This document shows positions 1-5,299 of a stretch of 9,932 nucleotides of DNA, piece by piece. The stretch is from Kiloniellaceae bacterium (GTDB lineage Bacteria; Pseudomonadota; Alphaproteobacteria; Kiloniellales; Kiloniellaceae). Numbering within the stretch: the stretch's first letter is position 1; each line of letters starts with the position of its first letter. The translations under genes were made by a program, and so were the position numbers. The notes below the pieces were generated by a model that was not told where the DNA came from, searched no databases, and worked only from the letters and a program-made list of their open reading frames with translations. The DNA is taken from NCBI GenBank assembly GCA_021776145.1, contig JAJFGM010000237.1, positions 1-9,932 of the forward strand, given 5' to 3'.

Positions 1-624
1 GAAGGCAACATCGGCCTGATGAAGGCGGTCGACAAGTTCGAGTACCGCCGCGGCTACAAGTTCTCGACCTATGCCACCTGGTGGATCCGCCAGGCGATCA
101 CCCGCTCGATCGCCGACCAGGCGCGCACCATCCGTATTCCCGTGCACATGATCGAGACGATCAACAAACTGGTCCGCACCTCGCGGCAGATGCTGCACGA
201 GATCGGCCGCGAGCCGACGCCCGAGGAATTGGCGGCACGTCTGGTGATGCCGCTGGAAAAGGTCCGCAAGGTCCTCAAGATCGCCAAGGAGCCGATCTCG
301 CTGGAGACCCCGATCGGCGACGAGGAAGACAGTCACCTCGGCGACTTCATCGAGGACAAGAACGCCGTCATTCCACTTGACGCGGCGATCCAGGCCAACC
401 TGCGCGAGACCACGACCCGTGTCCTCGCCAGCCTGACGCCGCGCGAGGAACGCGTGCTGCGCATGCGCTTCGGCATTGGCATGAACACCGACCACACTCT
501 CGAGGAAGTCGGCCAGCAGTTCTCGGTCACGCGCGAACGTATCCGCCAGATCGAGGCCAAGGCACTGCGCAAGCTGAAGCACCCGAGCCGGTCGCGCAAG
601 CTGCGCTCTTTCCTCGACACCTGA
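1..624 (+). CDS. rpoD: RNA polymerase sigma factor RpoD, C-terminal part (5' end outside window)
   Basis: This is the 3' part of the primary sigma factor, which directs core RNA polymerase to housekeeping promoters. The frame is open from base 1 (EGNIGLM...), so the true start lies upstream and about 207 residues are visible. In order: region 2.3-2.4, which melts and reads the -10 element (KFSTYATWWIRQAITRSIAD, ending in the TIRIPVHM motif); region 3 (INKLVRTSRQ...EPTPEELA, then the P-I-S-L-E-T segment); and region 4 with its -35-reading helix-turn-helix (LTPREERVLRMRFG ... TLEEVGQQFSVTRERIRQIE). It ends KLKHPSRSRKLRSFL, as typical RpoD proteins do. RpoD, rather than a heat-shock or stationary-phase sigma factor, is indicated by the IRIPVHM motif and the canonical region 4. 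Nothing looks broken. The gene converges on the stress protein gene at 778-1617. Confidence 0.96.
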   Translation, partial: EGNIGLMKAVDKFEYRRGYKFSTYATWWIRQAITRSIADQARTIRIPVHMIETINKLVRTSRQMLHEIGREPTPEELAARLVMPLEKVRKVLKIAKEPISLETPIGDEEDSHLGDFIEDKNAVIPLDAAIQANLRETTTRVLASLTPREERVLRMRFGIGMNTDHTLEEVGQQFSVTRERIRQIEAKALRKLKHPSRSRKLRSFLDT

Positions 625-644
625 CCGCCGCGCCAGACCAATAT

Positions 645-684
645 GCGTTTAGGTGGAATTGCATTAGGCGATCCAACCAGACGC
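645..684. repeat. 40-nt structured repeat, copy 1
   Basis: This 40-base unit aligns without gaps to 2971-3010 with 31 of 40 positions identical, including the shared core GATCCAAC. The unit can fold end to end: GCG at the left end pairs with CGC at the right end, and TGGA pairs with TCCA inside. Several differences between the copies keep pairing: a C-G becomes U-G and a G-U becomes G-C. It lies 20 bp after the rpoD stop, so it would be in the rpoD 3' UTR. Its function is unknown. It could be a REP-like dispersed palindrome or a processing or stability element. Confidence 0.55.
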
Positions 685-723
685 ATACTGAGCTAACCAT
701 TGGAAGTATGGAGCGAACAGAAA

Positions 724-749
724 TCGGGCCCCGCATTTGCTGGGCCCGA
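724..749. terminator. Hairpin between convergent rpoD and usp genes, probable bidirectional terminator
   Basis: There is a perfect 8-bp inverted repeat: TCGGGCCC at 724-731 and GGGCCCGA at 742-749, with a 10-nt loop. It lies between the stop codons of two convergent genes, about 100 bp after rpoD and 28 bp after the stress gene. There is an A-rich tract on the left (a T tract for minus-strand transcripts) and only short T runs on the right (GTATTTG). It therefore looks a better terminator for the minus-strand gene than for rpoD. Structure and position are seen; function is inferred. Confidence 0.6.
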
Positions 750-777
750 AGTATTTGCGCGCCGGGAGAAAGCGCGC

Positions 778-1617
778 TCAATGCGATAGAAAAACCGGGA
801 TCGTCATCTGCTTGACGATGGTCTCGGTGGTGCCGCCGAGGATCAACTGACGCCAGCGGTTGTGGCCGTAGGCCCCCATGACCAGAAGATCGCAATCCAG
901 GTCGGCAAGGCGCGACAACAAGGCATCCCCGACGGCCAGGTCGCTGTAGCTTGAACGCTGCACGTCGCAGTTGATGCCGTGACGCGACAGGTGCAGGGCG
1001 ATATCAGCGCCCGGCTCGTCGCCGTGCACGGCCGCCGACTTCTCGGGATTGATCGCGACGACGGTGACGCGTTCGGCTTTTTCCATGAGCGGCATGGCGT
1101 CGCTGACGGCGCGGGCCGCCTCGCGGCTGGCATCCCAGGCGACCGCGACATGCTTGCCCAGATTTGCCCGCGTGCCGATGTAGGGAATGACCAGAAGCGG
1201 CCGTCCGGATTCCAGAACCACGTGCTCGACCAGGTTCGGCGTCGCCGCTGTGCCCGCGGGGTCCTGCTGGCCAAGGACCAGCAAATCGGCATAGCGGGCA
1301 TGCAGGCCAAGGATCGACGTGACGGCGTTGCCGTAGCAGGATTCAACGCGGCATTCCGCGCTGCGGCCGATCGCTTCGACACGCTTGAGGAAATGTGCCT
1401 TGGTTTCTTTGGCCTGCGCCATCTGCTGGGCCCAGAGTTCGTCGAGAATTTCCTGCGGAATGGTGGCGCCGGCATAGGACGGGATGGTGGTTCTGATCGC
1501 CAGGATGAGCCCCGTCAGGTGCGCATCAAGTTGCGCCGCTAGGCTGTTGGCCGCGTCGATGGTCTTGTCCATCGAGTCCGTGCGATCGACATGGACGAGG
1601 ATGTTCTTGATGGCCAT
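778..1617 (-). CDS. Universal stress protein, tandem UspA domains
   Basis: This is a 279-residue cytoplasmic protein with two UspA domains, about residues 1-145 and 155-279; single-domain UspA proteins are about 140-150. Such proteins help survival under starvation, oxygen limitation and other stresses, usually by binding ATP. The C-terminal domain keeps the nucleotide-binding pattern G-X2-G-X9-G: G248-A-Y-G251 with GGT at 261-263, preceded by LLVMGAYGH. The N-terminal copy has LLVLGQQD instead of the glycine motif and probably does not bind ATP. The start MAIKNILVHV was chosen because AGGAG lies 5 nt upstream (1623-1627, minus strand); the open frame extends 25 codons further up but without family-like sequence. 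An FNR-type box and a matching -10 lie 140-185 bp upstream, suggesting induction at low oxygen. The gene converges on rpoD. Confidence 0.93.
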   Translation of the reverse strand: MAIKNILVHVDRTDSMDKTIDAANSLAAQLDAHLTGLILAIRTTIPSYAGATIPQEILDELWAQQMAQAKETKAHFLKRVEAIGRSAECRVESCYGNAVTSILGLHARYADLLVLGQQDPAGTAATPNLVEHVVLESGRPLLVIPYIGTRANLGKHVAVAWDASREAARAVSDAMPLMEKAERVTVVAINPEKSAAVHGDEPGADIALHLSRHGINCDVQRSSYSDLAVGDALLSRLADLDCDLLVMGAYGHNRWRQLILGGTTETIVKQMTIPVFLSH

Positions 1618-1758
1618 AAGGTCTCCTTGGGCTGCGCCCTGACAGCGAATTCGCGTGTCTCTTGTTTCCTTGCCCGCGCCGCGCGACAGCATCGCCGCCG
1701 CCTTGCGAACTCGATCCCTTTAGCGTGTTGGGGACCGGCCAGCTCCGCAGGCTGATAA

Positions 1759-1764
1759 AACCTA
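1759..1764 (-). promoter_or_regulatory. Putative -10 element of the usp promoter
   Basis: Minus-strand TAGGTT has T1, A2 and T6 of the TATAAT consensus. It sits at the spacing expected downstream of an activator box at 1787-1800 and there is no recognisable -35, which is typical of class II FNR promoters. Transcription would begin near 1752, leaving a leader of about 135 nt before the start at 1617. This is inferred from geometry only. Confidence 0.45.
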
Positions 1765-1786
1765 GCAGTCGCGCCACGGCAAGACA

Positions 1787-1800
1787 TTGACGCACGTCAA
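1787..1800 (-). promoter_or_regulatory. FNR/FixK-type binding site upstream of the usp gene
   Basis: The sequence TTGACGCACGTCAA has perfect TTGAC/GTCAA arms around a 4-nt centre, matching the FNR/FixK/DNR class (TTGAY-N4-RTCAA). Read on the minus strand, its edge is 22 nt before a TAGGTT -10 box (1759-1764). That puts the box centre near -41.5, the geometry of a class II FNR-activated promoter. Universal stress genes controlled by FNR/Anr are known in other proteobacteria. The box could also affect the plus-strand hydrolase gene at 1915, but it is 115 bp from that start and I see no good -10 for it there. Confidence 0.65.
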
Positions 1801-1914
1801 AGGGCCTTGTCCGTGGCAATGCGCGCGCCAAGCGCGGCGAAACCTGGAAATTCGGCCGCGACACCCCGGCAAAAACGTTTCTCTGCGCCGCCGCGGGCTC
1901 TATGCTCACCGACC

Positions 1915-2796
1915 ATGCGCATCACGCTACTCGGCACCGGCTGCCCGTCGGTTCACACAGAACGCTACGGACCGGCGCAACTTGTTCAAGGCGCCGGACA
2001 GGCGCTGCTGGTCGATTGCGGTTCCGGCGTGACGCAGCGTCTCGTCGCCGCCGGCCTGCCCGGTCGCGACCTCGATGCGGTGTTGCTGACCCACCTGCAC
2101 AGCGATCATATCGTCGATCTATTCCAACTCGTCGTCTCGAGCTGGCATCAGGGCCGCGACCGGCCGCAGCGCGTCTACGGGCCGCCTGGCACGCAACACT
2201 ACGTCAATGGGCTGCTTGAACTCTGGCAGCCGGAATTGGCCCAGCGTATCTCCCATGAACGCCGCCCCTCGACCCGCGCCCTGGAGATCGAGGTGCAGGA
2301 AATCGCCGACGGCGGACGGCTGGCGTTCGGCGATCTTGGGGTGCAGGTGGTCGAGGTCGACCACAAACCGGTCAAGCATGCCTTCGGCTTCATTTTCGAA
2401 TGCAACGGCCAAAAGCTCGCCCTGTCGGGCGATACGCGCTATTGCCCGGCCTTGATCGCGGCCGCGCGCGGCGCCGACCTGCTGGTGCACGAGGTCTTCA
2501 TCCACGGCGAGATGCCGATCGTCGCCGGCGTGCGCACCGCCGAGACCCTGAGCAACGTCGCCAGCTATCACACGCTCTCGTCCGAGGTCGGGCGCATCGC
2601 CAGCGAGGCCGCCGTCAACTGCCTGATGCTCACCCATTTCGTGCCGCCGGACTGCGACCGCGACGCCCTCATCGCCGAGGTCGCGGCCGACTACGACGGC
2701 CCGCTGGTCATCGGCGAGGACCTGATGAGCTTTGATCTGGAAAACCGCCGCCTGAGCCACGCCGGCGCCGTTCTGAGCCTGGGCCGAAGCTCCTAG
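1915..2796 (+). CDS. Metallo-beta-lactamase-fold hydrolase, RNase Z-like
   Basis: This is a 293-residue soluble metal-dependent hydrolase of the MBL superfamily, in the branch that resembles RNase Z (tRNA 3' processing) and arylsulfatase-type proteins. The ligand motifs are in order: THLHSDH at 59-65 (H60, H62, D64, H65), His150 in VEVDHKP, Asp173 in LSGDTRY and His241 in LTHFVPP. GTGCP near the N-terminus and LLVDCGSG at 31-38 are typical of the family. I chose ATG 1915 because MRITLLGTGCP begins the fold directly. The frame is open back to 1807 but those 36 residues look non-coding. No strong ribosome-binding site precedes 1915, so the start is less certain than the gene. The stop TAG (2794-2796) lies in the first bases of the palindromic element at 2793-2962, so the native C-terminus may have been altered. 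The substrate cannot be told from the sequence. Confidence 0.9.
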   Translation: MRITLLGTGCPSVHTERYGPAQLVQGAGQALLVDCGSGVTQRLVAAGLPGRDLDAVLLTHLHSDHIVDLFQLVVSSWHQGRDRPQRVYGPPGTQHYVNGLLELWQPELAQRISHERRPSTRALEIEVQEIADGGRLAFGDLGVQVVEVDHKPVKHAFGFIFECNGQKLALSGDTRYCPALIAAARGADLLVHEVFIHGEMPIVAGVRTAETLSNVASYHTLSSEVGRIASEAAVNCLMLTHFVPPDCDRDALIAEVAADYDGPLVIGEDLMSFDLENRRLSHAGAVLSLGRSS

Positions 2797-2962
2797 TGGC
2801 TCGACACAGAGATTATGACTGTTTCATGGAGGCCGCGATCTTTTGCCCGCCCGCCGCGTTCCGGGTTGCTTGTGGTGGTTGGCACCACCGCGCAACCCGC
2901 GCCTTGCCGGCGGGCAAAATCTTCGCGGTGAAACAGGCATAATCTCTGTGTCGAGCCACTAG
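2793..2962. repeat. 170-bp near-perfect palindromic element, MITE-like
   Basis: The whole segment is one inverted repeat. The outer 25 bp (2793-2817 and 2938-2962) are perfectly complementary. After a single mismatch, 8 more bp pair (CTGTTTCA at 2819-2826 with TGAAACAG at 2929-2936). Then come imperfect arms sharing TTTGCCCGCC/GGCGGGCAAA and a GGTGGT-TGGC-ACCACC tip near the centre. Both ends read CTAG, so a TA or CTAG target duplication is possible but indistinguishable from the repeat itself. It has no ORF. The size, terminal repeats and possible TA duplication fit a non-autonomous MITE (IS630/Tc1-type elements duplicate TA). It would also act as a strong transcription terminator for the upstream hydrolase gene, whose TAG stop lies in its first four bases. 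Identity as a mobile element is inference. Confidence 0.75.
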
Positions 2963-2970
2963 CGCAGCCT

Positions 2971-3010
2971 GCGATTGGTTGGAATCGCCTTCGGTGATCC
3001 AACGAAACGC
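2971..3010. repeat. 40-nt structured repeat, copy 2
   Basis: This is the second copy of the unit at 645-684. It folds better than copy 1: GTTGGA pairs with TCCAAC, then one bulged A, then ATCGCC-type pairing closed by a C(UUCG)G-like tip around 2989-2993. It sits 8 bp after the 170-bp palindrome and about 97 bp before the tRNA gene. Two copies within 2.4 kb, both in intergenic DNA, suggest a dispersed element in this genome. Confidence 0.55.
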
Positions 3011-3072
3011 CGAAAGCTGCTCTACCAATTCAAGGTACGCGGCCCCTGCCCCGCCCTTCGCACGTAAAGAGC

Positions 3073-3100
3073 TTGATCCCGCCGCCGGGCTGGGCACAAT
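3073..3100 (+). promoter_or_regulatory. Possible promoter for the tRNA gene
   Basis: TTGATC at 3073-3078 and CACAAT at 3095-3100 are separated by 16 bp, similar to sigma-70 -35 and -10 elements. Transcription would start at or just before the mature tRNA 5' end (3107), leaving almost no leader, which is unusual and lowers confidence. Confidence 0.3.
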
Positions 3101-3106
3101 GCGCCC

Positions 3107-3182
3107 GGGCCCGTAGTTCAGCGGTTAGAACCCACCGCTCATAACGGTGTTGTCGCAGGTTCGAATCCTGCCGGGCCCACCA
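3107..3182 (+). tRNA. tRNA, anticodon CAT, probable tRNA-Ile2 (lysidine-modified)
   Basis: This is a complete 76-nt cloverleaf with the CCA end encoded. The acceptor stem is GGGCCCG/CGGGCCC, followed by discriminator A at 3179 and CCA at 3180-3182. The D stem is GTTC/GAAC. The anticodon stem is CACCG/CGGTG with loop CTCATAA, so the anticodon is CAT. The T arm is GCAGG-TTCGAAT-CCTGC. A CAT anticodon can be initiator Met, elongator Met or Ile2. The initiator is excluded because it lacks the GGG/CCC anticodon stem. The GCAGG T stem and GTCGCAGG stretch resemble alphaproteobacterial Ile2 more than Met, but this is from memory; TilS determinants should be checked. The D stem differs from the usual GCTC/GAGC at two paired positions, keeping pairing. 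DNA immediately downstream is accessory. Confidence 0.93.
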
Positions 3183-3213
3183 CCCAGGCTTCCTATTTCC
3201 TGAATGCAGGAGA

Positions 3214-3250
3214 CTTTGGCGCCAAAGCCCGCAGTTCCGCGGGCTTTGGC
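3214..3250. terminator. Alternative hairpins downstream of the tRNA, probable terminator
   Basis: A 12-bp perfect stem, GCCAAAGCCCGC (3221-3232) with GCGGGCTTTGGC (3239-3250), closes a 6-nt loop. The left arm also forms a perfect 14-bp palindrome with the bases before it (CTTTGGCGCCAAAG, 3214-3227), so two mutually exclusive hairpins are possible. It is 39 bp after the tRNA CCA and would also lie downstream of the recombinase remnant read on the minus strand. No clear U tract follows on either strand, so terminator function is likely but not proven. Confidence 0.5.
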
Positions 3251-3339
3251 GGGCTGCGGTTGTCCTGGAGACCGGTCGCTCGGAGCAACCAAGGCCAGAA
3301 TGGCTCAAAGTCTCTGGAGAAGATTTCCGGGACAACTCG

Positions 3340-3486
3340 CTATTGGAATGATGCGACGAGGGCTTCCTGTTCGTGCCACATGAGTGGCTGCTCATATCCA
3401 CGGGTGAGCGTTTTTACCGTGATGCAGACCGGTTGTTCGCCACCGCGGATCTGACGCACGAGCCGGGGCGATAGGAAGGCCAAGCG
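3340..3486 (-). pseudogene. C-terminal remnant of a recombinase, probably large serine recombinase
   Basis: Forty-eight codons ending in TAG (3340-3342) read RLAFLSPRLVRQIRGGEQP ... then V-K-T-L-T-R-G, P-L-M-W-H-E-Q-E-A-L-V. From memory this matches the conserved tail of many large serine recombinases, which run L-A-F-L-x-P-x-I-V-x-x-I-x-x-G-x-Q-P then L-T-x-x-x-L then P-L-x-W-x-x-Q. The catalytic and DNA-binding parts are missing: the frame meets the IS6 terminus exactly at 3486/3487. It is too short to appear as an ORF by itself and no start is present. Together with the adjacent tRNA gene it suggests a decayed integrated element. The family call rests on a short tail and could be wrong; coding in this frame is more secure than the name. 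Confidence 0.55.
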
Positions 3487-4294
3487 GGGCGCTGTCAATC
3501 CATTTTGAACCGAACTTCGACATCGGAGGCAACGTTGCCGTCAGGCCGCCAGTTGACGCCACTCGGCCAAGGCGGCCGAGCGGTTCTGCTTGAAGATGTC
3601 GCGGCGGTTGAGGTGACGGTCGAGGTTGAAATGGTTGTGGATCGAGGCGTGAGCGGAAGCGAACTTCTGCACGGTGTTGATGTCTCTGAACTTGGCCATT
3701 GCACCCTCTCGTCGTCGGAACGGCTGATGTGAGTTTTCAGCCCGGTTGTTGAGCCAGCAACCGCACTCCTGACGCTCCACGATCCCAATAACTTTCATCG
3801 CGGCACCATAGGAGCGAAGCCGGTCCGTCACGATTGACTTCGGCCGGCCATAGCGTTTCATCGCACGCTTGATAAACTTCAGTGCCGCCTTGCGATCCCG
3901 GCGTTTCGTGGCGAAAACCTCGAGCACCTCGCCTTCGTGATCCACAGCGCGCCAAAGGTAGTGTGTCTCACCATTGATTTTCACGAAGACCCCGTCCAGA
4001 TGCCAGCGCCATTGGGAATATGAGGAATGATGAACGCGCCGCTTCCTGATCTCCGCCGCGAACAACGGAGCGAACCGGTTCCACCAGAACCGCACGGTTT
4101 CGTGGCAGATATCGATGCCACGCTCGAACAATAAATCTTCGACCTGTCGCAGCGAGAGTGGATAGCGGATGTACATCATCACCGCGAGACGGATCACTTC
4201 GGGCGAACTGTTGAAATATCGAAAGGGATTCTGCATCGCCGGACGCTACGGATGGTGCTTGCCCGGCTCAAGCTAATTAAGTCTGACACTGCCC
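3487..4294 (-). mobile_element. IS6-family insertion sequence, 808 bp
   Basis: The element contains one transposase gene and is bounded by short imperfect terminal inverted repeats. The end at 3487-3497 reads GGGCGCTGTCA. The other end, on the minus strand from 4294 to 4284, reads GGGCAGTGTCA (9 of 11 identical). Length, single ORF and GGC(A/G)(C/G)TGT-type ends fit the IS6/IS26 family. IS6 elements move replicatively and make 8-bp duplications, but the flanks here (GCCAAGCG before 3487 and TTTGACTA after 4294) do not match. Each flank is a truncated, unrelated gene. This is what an IS6-mediated adjacent deletion leaves. Confidence 0.85.
3541..4236 (-). CDS. IS6-family transposase
   Basis: This 231-residue DDE transposase is about normal length for the family and appears intact. 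The N-terminal helix-turn-helix region (residues about 10-60) includes PLSLRQVEDLLFERGIDICH, typical of IS6 transposases. The DDE core has D81 in WHLDGVFVKI, D138 in IVTDRLRSYGAA and E167 in NNRAEN, followed by SHQPFRRRE. The tail KFASAHASIHNHFN is also characteristic. The commoner form of the first motif is DEVFVKI; here it is DGVFVKI, with the aspartate kept. It catalyses replicative transposition and cointegrate formation and can delete adjacent DNA. ATG 4236 fits the family N-terminus (MQNPFRYF), 58 bp inside the element's end. Confidence 0.95.
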   Translation of the reverse strand: MQNPFRYFNSSPEVIRLAVMMYIRYPLSLRQVEDLLFERGIDICHETVRFWWNRFAPLFAAEIRKRRVHHSSYSQWRWHLDGVFVKINGETHYLWRAVDHEGEVLEVFATKRRDRKAALKFIKRAMKRYGRPKSIVTDRLRSYGAAMKVIGIVERQECGCWLNNRAENSHQPFRRREGAMAKFRDINTVQKFASAHASIHNHFNLDRHLNRRDIFKQNRSAALAEWRQLAA

Positions 4295-4438
4295 TTTGAC
4301 TATTTCATGGGCAGCGGGATTCAGTTCCTGGAAGGTGATCTCACAGATGATCCGGTGGCCGGTGTCACCCCAAGCAAGAGCCTCGCGAGCTGCCGGCAGC
4401 AATGTGGCTGCGGCGATCAATATGAGCAGCATTCGCAT
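4277..4438 (-). pseudogene. S1/P1-type nuclease, N-terminal fragment truncated by the IS
   Basis: The frame encodes 53 residues: 48 native residues, then 5 from the IS6 end (GQCQT) and a TAA within the element. Residues 1-22 form a classic signal peptide: MRM, a hydrophobic core LLILIAAATLL, and cleavage after A-L-A. The mature chain would begin W23-G-D-T-G-H28, followed by RIICEI. In P1/S1 nucleases the mature N-terminal Trp and the His five residues later coordinate zinc, and W-G-x-x-G-H is the family hallmark. These are periplasmic or secreted zinc enzymes of about 250-300 residues that cleave single-stranded DNA and RNA, so more than 80 percent is missing. No second piece is found beyond the IS. 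It is surely inactive as a nuclease, though the stub could still be secreted. Confidence 0.8.
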
Positions 4439-4461
4439 TCAGGCAACCCCGGCTTCTTGGC

Positions 4462-4596
4462 TCAGCCGCGCTTTCGGCTCTCTTCCATTTTAGCCCGTCG
4501 CCGCTTCTTATGCCGTGAAGTTGCTATGGCCACGGAAACCGCCGGTGCGGCCAAGATCGCTAGGCGAATCGCCAGTCTGCCAAGAATGCCAATCAT
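4462..4596 (-). CDS. Small hydrophobic/basic protein, possible single-pass membrane protein
   Basis: This is a 44-residue ORF: MIGILGRLAIRLAILAAPAV, then SVAIATS, then a strongly basic tail (HKKRRRAK, ending ESRKRG). The first 27 residues could form one membrane helix with the basic tail in the cytoplasm. AGGA lies 7 nt before the ATG (minus strand, 4604-4607), a reasonable ribosome-binding site. The stop is 23 bp before the nuclease fragment's ATG, so the two were probably co-transcribed. I do not recognise a family. The ORF is short enough to be chance, but the RBS, spacing and composition argue for a real gene that has probably lost its partner. Confidence 0.45.
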   Translation of the reverse strand: MIGILGRLAIRLAILAAPAVSVAIATSRHKKRRRAKMEESRKRG

Positions 4597-4605
4597 GTTG
4601 GTATC

Positions 4606-4749
4606 CTAGCACGGTGTTACCGGCGAGTACCCGATTTCTTGCACGGTAACGAAGAACCCGAAGTCGCCGGCCGCGTGTGCTGCGATGTCCCCTTTCGGGG
4701 CTAAAGCAGTCGTGGTTCCCGCCAGCGGTTGACGGCTGGAGGTAGTCAC
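4606..4749 (-). CDS. Doubtful small ORF upstream of the membrane-protein ORF
   Basis: This is a 47-codon open frame from GTG 4749 to TAG 4606, with a protein-like stretch near its end (AAGDFGFFVTVQEIGYSPV). It ends 9 bp before the 4596 start, in the same orientation. There is no Shine-Dalgarno before the GTG and a stop lies six codons upstream. It may be chance, or a remnant of a longer gene. I record it because it is in line with two minus-strand frames downstream. Confidence 0.2.
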   Translation of the reverse strand: MTTSSRQPLAGTTTALAPKGDIAAHAAGDFGFFVTVQEIGYSPVTPC

Positions 4750-4824
4750 TAGGAGGAGTTAGCCAACGTGCGTTTTGCGATTTGATGTAAGATTGTGTGA
4801 GCGACGTTAAAATAGGAAGAACCG

Positions 4825-5103
4825 ATGCGCGAAGACACAGTAGAAATTTTTGCTGACATCAGCAATTCAGCCATCATGCGCCATCCGGGCAGGCGGTTCC
4901 CCGGGGTTTTGATTCAAGGCGATACGCTATATTCGATGTGCCAGAGAGCCGATTTCATCGCGCAAGAAATGGGCCGTGAAACGCCCGGATATGAAGACAT
5001 GAACGATCTTCGAAATCACCTCTGGTCGCTACTTTCCCACTACAAAACCGTTTTGGTAGAACATGGTGTAGAGATACCTTTCTCTGAGCAACCGAGGACG
5101 TAG
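4825..5103 (+). CDS. Small conserved-looking protein, resembles DUF6959 family
   Basis: This is a 92-residue soluble protein with no signal peptide or membrane segment. A likely beta strand VEIFADISNSAIMRHPGRRF is followed by PGVLIQGDTLYSMC and a helical half (FIAQEMG..., then DLRNHLWSLLSHYKTVLVEHG). From memory, the pattern M-R-H-P-G-R-x-F-P-G-V-x-I-Q-G-D-T-L followed by L-x-x-H-Y-x-x-V-L is that of DUF6959, a family without an assigned function. The start is well supported: AGGAAG at 4814-4819 ends 5 nt before the ATG. It reads as a monocistronic gene facing away from the nuclease remnant, in DNA that looks less GC-rich than its surroundings, consistent with acquired sequence. Such small proteins are sometimes immunity or accessory proteins, but nothing here shows that. 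Confidence 0.8.
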   Translation: MREDTVEIFADISNSAIMRHPGRRFPGVLIQGDTLYSMCQRADFIAQEMGRETPGYEDMNDLRNHLWSLLSHYKTVLVEHGVEIPFSEQPRT

Positions 5104-5299
5104 GGTTTGCCGTTTCCTAATAGCCGCTCTGGGTCAGAAATACGCCTCATCGCGGTGCGTCAGCGACGTCCAGGTTTAGGGGTTAGTCTTCTCAGCGACT
5201 CAGACATCCATGCCGGAAAACGTGGATCCTGTCGAGCGACGTCCGTGACATCGCCCATGCCGTGAACTAGCATCCCCTTTCAGAAAGAAAGGATGATCG

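Noticed and set aside
1807..1914. 36-codon N-terminal extension of the MBL hydrolase
   Set aside because: The fold begins at MRITLLGTG; the extension is low-complexity Arg/Ala/Pro sequence and covers the intergenic region near the FNR-type box.
2119..2760. Minus-strand ORF of 213 residues opposite the MBL hydrolase
   Set aside because: It is an antisense shadow; the plus strand carries the complete metal-ligand motif set.
3016..3046. Minus-strand stretch resembling a tRNA D arm (TTGGTAGAGCAGC preceded by CGTA)
   Set aside because: The partner GCTC of the D stem is missing and no acceptor, anticodon or T arm follows. At most it is a decayed fragment.
3030..3401. Minus-strand ORF of 123 residues containing WWARQDSNLRQHRYE
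   Set aside because: It is the antisense of the tRNA gene; the ARQDSNLR string is a well-known translation artefact of tRNA 3' halves read backwards.
4739..4788. AGGAGG followed by a five-codon GTG frame (VRFAI) upstream of the gene at 4825
   Set aside because: The spacing to GTG is long (about 11 nt), the peptide is tiny, and there is no attenuator structure around it.
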